A stretch of 12,458 bases of DNA from contig CAAENO010000233.1 in NCBI GenBank assembly GCA_900757385.1, forward strand, positions 1 through 12,458, in the 5' to 3' direction. How positions within the stretch are numbered: position 1 is the stretch's first letter; every line of letters begins with the position of its first letter. The stretch comes from an uncultured Collinsella sp. (GTDB lineage Bacteria > Actinomycetota > Coriobacteriia > Coriobacteriales > Coriobacteriaceae). Below, one piece after another: positions 1 through 7,200 of this stretch. The translations under genes were made by a program, and so were the position numbers. Below the pieces are notes generated by a model. That model was not told where the DNA came from. It did no database searches and saw only the letters and a program-made list of their open reading frames with translations.

Positions 1-3
1 GAT

Positions 4-80
4 GGACCTGTAGCTCAGTTGGTTAGAGCGTCCGGCTGATAACCGGGAGGTCACAAGTTCGAATCTTGTCAGGTCCACCA
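4..80 (+). tRNA. tRNA-Ile (GAT), first copy
   Basis: This is a 77-nt cloverleaf with encoded CCA. The acceptor stem GGACCTG pairs with CAGGTCC (70-76), the loop CTGATAA places anticodon GAT at 38-40, and the T-loop TTCGAAT is standard. Including three upstream bases, the gene is identical to the copy at 228-304. The GAT anticodon decodes ATC and ATT, so this is the main isoleucine tRNA. It is followed after 11 bases by a strong hairpin, which suggests that it ends its own transcript. Confidence 0.97.
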
Positions 81-91
81 CTTTCTTTCGC

Positions 92-136
92 AATAAACAC
101 CCCAGCGAGAGCCGAGTCGCCGCTGGGGTGTTTATT
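92..136. terminator. 16-bp perfect hairpin between tRNA-Ile and tRNA-Ala
   Basis: The arms at 92-107 and 121-136 are perfect reverse complements of 16 bases with a 13-base loop. The GC core CCCCAGCG/CGCTGGGG is flanked by AT-rich ends, so each strand has a modest T-rich 3' side (TGTTTATT). It is best read as a bidirectional intrinsic terminator separating the first tRNA-Ile from tRNA-Ala. The T tract lies within the stem rather than after it, so a role in precursor processing is also possible. Confidence 0.6.
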
Positions 137-147
137 ACTGTCTCCGT

Positions 148-223
148 GGGGGTTTAGCTCAGCTGGGAGAGCGCGGGCTTTGCAAGCCTGAGGTCAGGGG
201 TTCGATCCCCCTAACCTCCACCA
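148..223 (+). tRNA. tRNA-Ala (TGC)
   Basis: This is a 76-nt cloverleaf with encoded CCA. The acceptor stem GGGGGTT pairs with AACCTCC and includes one G-T pair. The anticodon stem CGGGC/GCCTG encloses the loop TTTGCAA, with anticodon TGC at 181-183. The T-arm is the standard GGTTCGATCC type. Only four bases separate it from the next tRNA-Ile, so the two are very probably cotranscribed and cut apart. An Ala/Ile pair is usual inside rRNA spacers, but no rRNA lies in this window. Confidence 0.97.
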
Positions 224-227
224 TGAT

Positions 228-304
228 GGACCTGTAGCTCAGTTGGTTAGAGCGTCCGGCTGATAACCGGGAGGTCACAAGTTCGAATCTTGTCAGGTCC
301 ACCA
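228..304 (+). tRNA. tRNA-Ile (GAT), second copy
   Basis: The sequence is identical to the tRNA at 4-80, with anticodon GAT at 262-264 and encoded CCA. The identity extends three bases upstream, so 1-80 and 225-304 form an 80-base direct repeat. It follows tRNA-Ala by four bases and is followed by an intrinsic terminator, which makes it the last gene of the tRNA transcript. Confidence 0.97.
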
Positions 305-318
305 TCAAAACTGTGAAG

Positions 319-350
319 AGCCTCGAGGGTTTCCTCGGGGCTTTTTTCTT
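319..350 (+). terminator. Intrinsic terminator of the tRNA cluster
   Basis: A 10-bp stem (319-328 with 333-342, one G-U pair) closes a four-base loop and is followed by a T-rich run at 342-350. It sits 14 bases after the last tRNA, where the tRNA transcript would be expected to end. Confidence 0.85.
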
Positions 351-359
351 ACCTGCTGG

Positions 360-394
360 AGTAGTCAAAAGAGCCCCGTCCCAAAAAGACTACT
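360..394. repeat. REP-like palindrome with a CCCCGTCCC centre
   Basis: A 7-bp perfect inverted repeat, AGTAGTC/GACTACT (360-366 and 388-394), encloses an A-flanked core CCCCGTCCC at 374-382. It lies directly between the tRNA terminator and the promoter region of the next gene. The GTCCC centre recurs in the hairpins at 3873-3900 and 9927-9961. No transposase-type gene is present here. Calling it a dispersed repeat is an inference from the shared core. Confidence 0.4.
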
Positions 395-400
395 TTGATT

Positions 401-430
401 TTGTGTGCTGTGCGAAAGTTTGGGTAGTAT
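401..430 (+). promoter_or_regulatory. Possible promoter for the DUF151 gene
   Basis: TTGTGT (401-406) and TAGTAT (425-430) are separated by 18 bases, a fair match to sigma-70-type -35 and -10 boxes. They lie 57 bases upstream of the start codon at 487, just after the tRNA terminator. This is pattern matching only. Confidence 0.35.
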
Positions 431-486
431 AGCTATTCAATGCGGCGGGCTGCCGCGTGTTAACCGCTACGTACCGGAGGTGTTCC

Positions 487-987
487 ATGGTTCGTGTCGA
501 CATAGAGACCATCGTCATGGCCGCCGGTCCCGTGCCATCGCTTATCGTGCTTCGTGAGCGCAGCAGCAAATCGGACTCGCCCGCGCCGCTGCGTTCCCTT
601 TCCATTCAGACTGGTTCGTTTGAAGCTGCTGCCATCAGCCGCGGCATCGATAGCGGCCGCGCCGAGCGCCCGATTACCCATGACCTGCTGCTCGATACCG
701 TTGACGCCCTGGGTGCCAAACTCGAGCGCATCGAGATCGTTCGCGCCGAGCCGCCGGTGTTCTACGCGACGATCATCGTGCTGGCCGATGGCGAGGAGCG
801 CAAGATCGATGCCCGCCCCAGCGATGCCATCGCCCTTGCCGTACGCAGCAATGCTCCCATGTTTGTGGAGGATGACATCATGAATCGCCTGGGCACTGTT
901 TCTACCCACGCCGAGGAAGTCGACGACGAGCAGGAGTTCGAGAAGTTCGACGAGTTCGTCCATACGCTCTCCCCCGATGATTTCTAA
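487..987 (+). CDS. DUF151 bifunctional nuclease family protein
   Basis: This is a 166-residue member of the DUF151/BFN family, named for a reported plant homologue with RNase and DNase activity. The role of the bacterial members is poorly defined. The family signature is clear: RPITHDLL at residues 61-68 and DARPSDAIALAVR at 108-120, followed by a P-M-F-V-E-D-D segment. The last 25 residues are an acidic tail. The ATG at 487 was chosen over an in-frame ATG at 457 because CGGAGG lies six bases before it and because the family begins at this point (M-V-R-V-D-I). No signal peptide is visible, so the protein should be cytoplasmic. The stop codon touches a downstream ATG, and two more + strand genes follow at 30-base spacings, which suggests an operon. 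Confidence 0.9.
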   Translation: MVRVDIETIVMAAGPVPSLIVLRERSSKSDSPAPLRSLSIQTGSFEAAAISRGIDSGRAERPITHDLLLDTVDALGAKLERIEIVRAEPPVFYATIIVLADGEERKIDARPSDAIALAVRSNAPMFVEDDIMNRLGTVSTHAEEVDDEQEFEKFDEFVHTLSPDDF

Positions 988-1017
988 ATGTCTGGCACGC
1001 GAGCGGAGAGGTCGCTG

Positions 1018-1374
1018 ATGGGCACCCGCGTATCGGCTGAAGCGGTCGCCATCGCGCGTGAAGCCCAGATGCGCTCCGAGGCGTCCGAGGCGGCTCGCAT
1101 TGCCTATGTGACGCAGGCCCGCACGCTTCGCGAACGCCGCGGCTCGTTTATCAAGATGGTTGTCATCTCCTCCCTTGTCGCGGCAATCTGCTCGCGCCTT
1201 CGTGGTACAGTTGGTGCGCTTGGGTTTTCGATCTCTACGGGCCTCGTGATCTGGGGCGTGGTCGATGCGGTAATGCTGACCAGTCAGATCAAGGTGCTCG
1301 ACAAGCGCGCGATGGATATGATGCGCGCCCGCGACGCTGCCGCCAAGATCGCTGCCGAGGCACAAGAACTGTAA
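1018..1374 (+). CDS. Small two-helix membrane protein, function unknown
   Basis: I do not recognise this 118-residue protein. Its first 43 residues are charged, Ala/Arg/Glu-rich and probably helical. Two hydrophobic segments follow, at about residues 44-59 and 64-89, separated by the basic turn S-R-L-R-G. The tail (90-118) is again charged and helical. This implies a membrane hairpin with both ends on the same side. An ATG at 988 is in frame and abuts the previous stop codon, but the ATG at 1018 has GGAGAGG at 1005-1011, six bases upstream, so I chose it. The gene lies 30 bases after the DUF151 gene and 30 before the next, so it is probably cotranscribed with both. No catalytic motif is visible. 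Confidence 0.75.
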   Translation: MGTRVSAEAVAIAREAQMRSEASEAARIAYVTQARTLRERRGSFIKMVVISSLVAAICSRLRGTVGALGFSISTGLVIWGVVDAVMLTSQIKVLDKRAMDMMRARDAAAKIAAEAQEL

Positions 1375-1404
1375 CGACGCCGGACTCGATGGGAAGGTCT
1401 AGAG

Positions 1405-1854
1405 ATGGCACAGGATATGCAGGACGCCGGCAACGTCTCCGCCGAGCTCGACGCCATGGTGTGCGATCTGATTGGCGCCTTCTTGGACGACCTGGCCGCG
1501 GGCGAGAACCCGGGCGTGGTTGTGGCAATTGAGGACGCCGCTTCCAACCGCTATCTGGCCGCGCTCGACGAAGATGGCGAGGAGGCATGCCTGGAGGCTG
1601 CCACCAACTTTATCTCCGAGCACAAGATGGGTCTTAAGGACGAGGGCCTGGGCCGTATCGCCCGCTATGCCATCGGCTACACCGGCTGCGTCGAGATTGA
1701 CGGCGGCTATCACGATGCTCTGCTCGTGAGCTTCTTCGAAACCACGCTCGAGAGTGGTTTTTCGGCATACGTGCTGTATGAGGGCATGGGTGCCGGCGAT
1801 GGTTTTATGTGGAGCGACCCTGAACCTGCAGGTGAGGAAACCCCTCTTATCTAA
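1405..1854 (+). CDS. Acidic protein of unknown function
   Basis: This is a 149-residue soluble protein that I cannot assign to a family. It is strongly acidic, with an early helical part (about residues 11-32), a strand-like G-V-V-V-A-I segment at 37-42, and a later Y-A-I-G-Y-T-G-C-V-E-I-D-G-G-Y stretch (88-102). There is no signal peptide or membrane segment. The ATG at 1405 is preceded by GGGAAGG (1391-1397) at good spacing. It is the last gene of the run that starts with DUF151, and 117 bases separate it from typA with no obvious terminator, so some read-through into typA is possible. Codon use matches its neighbours, so it looks like an ordinary host gene. Confidence 0.75.
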   Translation: MAQDMQDAGNVSAELDAMVCDLIGAFLDDLAAGENPGVVVAIEDAASNRYLAALDEDGEEACLEAATNFISEHKMGLKDEGLGRIARYAIGYTGCVEIDGGYHDALLVSFFETTLESGFSAYVLYEGMGAGDGFMWSDPEPAGEETPLI

Positions 1855-1971
1855 AATCGCTAAAATAAACGAGTTTTCGGTAAAAGGCTCAATATTCCCG
1901 CTGAGCGTTGTATCGCTGGGCGGGCCGCATACGCGTGCCGTTTGTATATGGATAGAAGATAGGGGAACTAC

Positions 1972-3810
1972 ATGCGCGTAGACAATCTGAGGAACATCGC
2001 CATCATCGCTCACGTCGACCACGGCAAGACGACGATGGTCGACAAGCTCCTGCGTGCCACGGATGCCTTCCGTGCCAACCAGCAGGTCGAGGACCGCGTC
2101 CTGGACTCTAACGACCAGGAGCGCGAGCGCGGCATCACGATTCTCGCCAAGAACATCTCTATCGAGTACAAGGACGTCAAGATCAACGTCATCGACACCC
2201 CGGGCCACGCCGACTTTGGCGGCGAGGTCGAGCGCGTGCTGCGTATGGCCGACGGCGCCCTGCTGCTGGTCGACGCCTTTGAGGGTCCCATGCCCCAGAC
2301 CCGCTTCGTGCTGCGTCACGCTATCGACACCGGCCTCAAGATCATGATCGTCATCAACAAGATCGACCGTCCGGGTGCTAACCCCGAGAAGGCCTACAAC
2401 GACTGCCTCGACCTTATGGCCGACCTGGGCGCCACCGACGACCAGCTTGAGTTCGCCATGGAGCACGTGGTCTACGCCAGCGCCATGAATGGCTTCGCCC
2501 GCCTTGACCCCAACGACGGCAACATGGACATGTACCCGCTGCTCGACATGATCATCGACGACATGCCCGCCCCCGAGGTTGACGAGAACGCCCCGCTGGC
2601 CATGCAGTGCGTGACCATCGACCACTCCAACTTTGTTGGCCGTATCGGCATCGGTCGCGTGTACTTTGGCACCATCCACCAGGGCGACCAGATCCTGGTT
2701 GTCAAGAACGACGGCTCCAGCGCCACCGCTACCGTCAAGCAGCTCTTTACCTTCGACTACCTGGGTCGTACCGAGTGCCAGGAAGTCGGAGCCGGCGACA
2801 TCGCCGCCGTCGTGGGCATCGACCGCACCGATATCGGCGATGTCTACACCGACCCCGAGAACCCCGTCGAGCTCGAGCCCATCGAGATTGACCCGCCGAC
2901 CCTGTCCATCGTCTTTGAGGCTTCGACCTCCCCGCTCGTCGGTCGCGACGGCGACATCGTGGGCGCCCGTCAGCTCAAGGAGCGCCTGTTCAACGAGGCC
3001 GAGAACAACGTGACCATGAAGATCGAGGAGCTCGAGGACAAGAGCGGCGTCGAGGTCTCGGGCCGCGGCATTCTGCACCTGTCCGTTCTGATGGAGTCCA
3101 TGCGCCGCGAGGGCTTTGAGTTCCAGGTCGGCCGTCCCCGCGTTCTGTTTAAGAAGGACGAGAACGGCAACAAGATGGAGCCCGTCGAGCAGGCCGTCGT
3201 CGAGTGCCCGGACGAGTACTCGGGCAAGGTCGTTGAGGTCTTCGGTACCTCCGGCGGCATCATGACGAGCATGGACACGTCGGGCATTGTGACGCACCTC
3301 GAGTTTAAGATCCCGACGCGTGGCATCATGGGCCTTAAGAACCGCATCATGAACGTCACCCACGGCGAGGGCGTGTTCTACCACACCTTCCTGGAGTATG
3401 GTCCTTACGCCGGCGAGATCGGCAACCGCCAGAACGGCGCCATGATCTCCATGACCACCGAGAAGGCCGTTGCCTACGCTCTGGGTACGCTGCAGGAGCG
3501 CGGCCAGCTGTTTGTTGAGCCGGGCACCGAGTGCTACGAGGGCATGATCGTGGGCGAGCGCAGCAAGGCCGGCGACATGGTCGTCAACATCGCCCGTACC
3601 AAGAACCTGGGCAACCAGCGCTCCTCGACCTCCGATATCTCCGTCCAGCTGGTGCCGCCCCGCACCTTCTCGCTGGAGGAAGCGCTGGAGTACATCGCCG
3701 ACGACGAGCTGGTCGAGATCACCCCCAAGAACATTCGCCTGCGCAAGCGTCTGCTCAACGCCACCGACCGCAAGAAGGCTGCCGTCCGCGCCGGCCAGGT
3801 CAACAAATAA
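1972..3810 (+). CDS. typA: Translational GTPase TypA/BipA
   Basis: This 612-residue protein is full length for TypA/BipA, a ribosome-associated GTPase of the EF-G/LepA group involved in stress adaptation and in assembly of the large ribosomal subunit. All GTPase motifs are visible: G1 A-H-V-D-H-G-K-T (13-20), G2 R-G-I-T (53-56), G3 D-T-P-G-H (75-79), G4 N-K-I-D (129-132) and a G5-like S-A-M (170-172). A beta-barrel domain II, EF-G-like domains III and V, and the family-specific C-terminal domain follow. Domain V includes the segment with T-R-G-I-M-G-L, and the end is basic. The ATG at 1972 follows AGGGG. A strong terminator lies 28 bases after the stop codon, so the gene probably ends its transcript. 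Nothing unusual is seen. Confidence 0.98.
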   Translation: MRVDNLRNIAIIAHVDHGKTTMVDKLLRATDAFRANQQVEDRVLDSNDQERERGITILAKNISIEYKDVKINVIDTPGHADFGGEVERVLRMADGALLLVDAFEGPMPQTRFVLRHAIDTGLKIMIVINKIDRPGANPEKAYNDCLDLMADLGATDDQLEFAMEHVVYASAMNGFARLDPNDGNMDMYPLLDMIIDDMPAPEVDENAPLAMQCVTIDHSNFVGRIGIGRVYFGTIHQGDQILVVKNDGSSATATVKQLFTFDYLGRTECQEVGAGDIAAVVGIDRTDIGDVYTDPENPVELEPIEIDPPTLSIVFEASTSPLVGRDGDIVGARQLKERLFNEAENNVTMKIEELEDKSGVEVSGRGILHLSVLMESMRREGFEFQVGRPRVLFKKDENGNKMEPVEQAVVECPDEYSGKVVEVFGTSGGIMTSMDTSGIVTHLEFKIPTRGIMGLKNRIMNVTHGEGVFYHTFLEYGPYAGEIGNRQNGAMISMTTEKAVAYALGTLQERGQLFVEPGTECYEGMIVGERSKAGDMVVNIARTKNLGNQRSSTSDISVQLVPPRTFSLEEALEYIADDELVEITPKNIRLRKRLLNATDRKKAAVRAGQVNK

Positions 3811-3837
3811 GCGCTGGGGCTTATAACCGCCAATAAG

Positions 3838-3872
3838 AAAGGGCGTCGACCGCAATGGTCGGCGCCCTTTTT
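3838..3872. terminator. Intrinsic terminator after typA
   Basis: A 14-bp stem (3838-3851 with 3857-3870, one T-G pair) closes a five-base loop and ends in TTTTT. The A-run on the left side gives the - strand a T tail too, so it can work in both directions and isolates typA from the surface locus. Confidence 0.9.
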
Positions 3873-3900
3873 GGTGCACGGGGACGGGTTCGTTTGCACC
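3873..3900. repeat. REP-like hairpin, GGTGCA/TGCACC around a GGGGACGGG centre
   Basis: A 6-bp inverted repeat (3873-3878 and 3895-3900) encloses GGGGACGGG (3880-3888), which reads CCCGTCCCC on the other strand. It begins directly after the T tract of the typA terminator. It shares the GTCCC centre with 360-394 and 9927-9961 and marks the left border of the surface island. Confidence 0.45.
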
Positions 3901-3944
3901 ACGGTGGAGGAGGTTATCCCCCCCGAGCGGCTTTTCAAGCAAAG

Positions 3945-4236
3945 TTAAGTTGTTTAAACATATACATGAATCATTGAAATATAACCGCTTTGATACAAAA
4001 CTGTTAACAGGTAAATATCAACTGGTATTAAATTAAAAGACCTCTTTACCTGCGGTTTACATGACTGGTATCTATATTGTATTTTATGCATTGTGGCATA
4101 GACGAACCGTCTTAGAAGTTGCTCCCCCAATGGGTTCTTGCAATGCGCTAGGTAGGTTCTCGTTGATGTTGGGGTTTGTGTTCGATCCGACGATTCGCCG
4201 TATTCCACAACGTGTTGTAGGAATTAGGGGACAACT
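3945..4236 (+). promoter_or_regulatory. AT-rich leader and probable promoter region of the pilus genes
   Basis: No gene is visible in this stretch. Bases 3945-4110 are far richer in A and T than their surroundings. They contain an 8-bp inverted repeat CAGGTAAA/TTTACCTG (4008-4015, 4045-4052), two direct copies of ACTGGTAT (4021-4028, 4064-4071) and a small hairpin AGACG/CGTCT (4100-4112). TTTACA at 4056-4061 followed 18 bases later by TATTTT is a possible promoter. That would leave a leader of roughly 150 bases before the adhesin ATG at 4237. The repeats are candidate operators, but no regulator is encoded in the window. Confidence 0.45.
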
Positions 4237-7200
4237 ATGGACACACACCGCTCACGGTCGCTGGGTATGGCGGCCCTGATCTTTATTTTAATTAGCCTCA
4301 CCGCCGCAGTTTTTCACGGCGCAGCTCCCGTGCGCGCCGAGGACGTGACGACGCCGACGCCGATTGTGATTGATGATAAGACGGCGGACATTACGGTTGG
4401 GCTGTATGCCGACGAGAACCATACTCAAGAGCTCAGGGATCCTGTAACGTCCACTTCGACGCTCTATGGAGCTTTCTCGGCACGGTTCATAAGTGGTAAG
4501 GCGCCTACGCCTCAGAACTACATCGCTGTCTACGAGCTCCCCGATACCATAGTCGTTGACAATAACGCCGGTGGCGACCTCATGGAGGGTCCGGAGGCTA
4601 CTGCTGAAAAGGCTGGTACGTGGGAGATCAAGGGTAATAAGGTCATCTTTACGTTTGATAAGAGCTGGCTTGATGAAAACCCCGCAGAAATTTCAGTTGG
4701 AGCAAATTTTTCATTTGAGCTAGCAAATAAGAACGCCGGGTCCGACGGCAGAGCATCCATCGAGTTTCCCGGTGCGGGATCAATCGATATTCCAACTAAG
4801 GATGGCGCCGTCACGGGGAAGAAGTCAGGAGCCTTCTCCCAGGGTGCCGACGGCGCGGCCAAAGTTACGTGGACCGTCAAGCTTACCGTCGAGTCGTACG
4901 CCACGAACGTTAAGTTCACTGACAGCCTGGGCGACAACTTCGAGTTTGTGGACGGCAGCTTCACACTCGATGGCGAGAAGCTCGACCCACAACCGACGTT
5001 CGGCGGCCAGACCGCGACCCTCGATAATCTGGGCTACCTCACCCGGGGGGAGCACACGGTCGTCTATGAGACGAAGCTAAAGAGCGGCGTTTCAGCAAGC
5101 AACGGCGAGTGGATAAACGACCAAGAAGCATCCAAGAACACGGCAGCGTGGGAGTGGGGCGGCTCGAGCGATCGCCAGAGCGACTCTGCGACTGGTGTTC
5201 CCAGCAAGTTTCGCTACGACATGATCAACAAGTCCAACGGCTCGGGCACGCTGTCCGACATCACGTGGACTGTCACACTCAACCAAGGCGAGCTCAAGGC
5301 CGATATGAGCGGCTACACGTTTACCGATACGCTTGACGCTAAGCAGGCCTATATAGGGAGCTACACGGTATACAAGGGCAGCTCGGGGTCGGAGGTTCTT
5401 GAGACTTGCGCGCTCGGCCCGTCGCAGAACTCGTTCACCTACACGTTCCGGACCGATCTTGCAGACAAGTACGCCACCTACCGCATCGTCTATCACACCA
5501 AGATGAAAGACGCGAGCTCGTACGACACCGTGCGCAACGATGCGACCATCGAGCGGGGGGGGGACTCCGTTTCCGGTACCGATGAAGGCAGTTTCACGCC
5601 GCAGCTGACGGGTGTTGTGCCGATCACCAAGAGGCTCGTGAGATCCAATGAGGCGGCGACGACGGGCAGGGCGACATGGGAGACGAAGGTCGCGCTGAAG
5701 GCGATCGTCAATGCGGTCCATCCAGGCGAGGTGACGGTGAAGGACACGTTTCAGTCGGCATGGTCGCAGAAACTTGGTGTCGACGAAAACTCCATTACCA
5801 TTAAAATCGGCGATACCGTGCTGGAACGGGGTGCCGACTGGAATCCAACGGCTAGCTTTCAGGGTAATGAAACAAAGGAAAACTACGACCTCAAAATCAT
5901 CGTTACCAACAAAGTGAAAGACGCCCTCGAGAAAGAGGACTACGCTGTTATCACCTACGACACCACATCAGAAGCGCTGTCGGGCTGGTACTCAAACTTT
6001 GCGTCGGTCAGCGCGCCGGGCCTGAAATTACGGTGGCCGTTCACCGAACCCGTCAAGTACGTTGTCAACCAAGAAAGGAAGCCCGCGGTCGAGAAGCCGG
6101 AAGCGGAGTCGAAGGTGTCTTGGGTTGAGAACTTCGATTGGCATACCGTTGACGGCTCGGATGAGAAGGGCGCCTGGATCGTCGACTGGACGGTGTATGC
6201 AAACCGCCAAAAGGGTAATAAGGGCGCAAATGGCGAGTTCGAATACTTTGGAGCTGGAAAGCTGGGCGGGAAACCGCTGAATATCGTCGACACCCTTCCG
6301 AACGGTATGAGCTATGTCGCGAATTCCGCAAAGTTCACGCTCGTGCAGAATCCCTACGAAGAGCATACGGGGCTTGGTCGCGGAAGTGAGGCCAAGACGG
6401 TCGTTGATAATCAACAGCTTGCCACCGACAACGTCAGCAGCGCCGGTAATACGGTCACTTTCTCCATCCCCACAACTGGGCTTGGCAACTATGCCGGCTA
6501 TGCGAAGCTCACATACGAAACGGCGGTCAAGCGCAGCGAACTCGATGTCTCTAAGAATGAGGTGAAATTCACCAACTCGGCATGCGCCGAGTCGGGGGAT
6601 AAGAAGTTCGACTCCGGCAGCGGCACCGTCACCATCAAGAACAACGTCATCAAAAAGACCGGTGAGCAGGTCAGTAGTAGCAATCGAATAAAGTACACCA
6701 TTCTTGTTAACGAGTCTGCCGTTACCCTTAAAAATGGCACCGACTTCCTTGAGCTCGTCGATACCATGGATGCCAAGTGCACGCTGGTGCCGTCGACGCT
6801 TAAGGTCTATGAGCGGGTGAATGGTGCCTGGTCACCGCTGGCTGATGAGGACTATTCGTCGAAGATGGAGCAAGTCAAGGGTGAATCTGGCTCGCGTACG
6901 AAGTTGACTCTTGAGGTGCCCGACGAGAAATACCTCAAGGTCGAGTATGAGGTTATCCCGACCGGAAACCCCGGTGAAGAGGTGTCTCTTTCCAATACCG
7001 CCGAGCTTACGGGTGTGACGGAAGGCTCGGCGATCGACGAGCAAAAATGGAAGATTCAAAATGCGTCCGCCAGCGCGGGCGGCAACGGTTACGGCATCAC
7101 GATGACCAAGTACGACGCCCAGCAGGTCGGTGCGACGCTCAAAGGGGCGGAGTTCACGCTCTACAGCGTGAATATGGATCAGGTTGCAACGGCGGGTATC

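Noticed and set aside
159..368. A 69-codon - strand frame across the tRNA-Ala and second tRNA-Ile genes
   Set aside because: It translates the complement of two clear tRNA genes, so it is an artefact.
460..1365. A 301-codon open frame on the - strand opposite the DUF151 gene and its neighbour
   Set aside because: The + strand frames have ribosome-binding sites and, for DUF151, family motifs. The antisense product is rich in His, Arg and Gly with no recognisable domain.
1399..3942. An 847-codon open frame on the - strand opposite typA
   Set aside because: It lies opposite a full-length, unmistakable TypA and reads as low-complexity Val/Asp/Leu/Gly-rich sequence with no domain. Long antisense frames are expected opposite high-GC genes with strong third-base bias.
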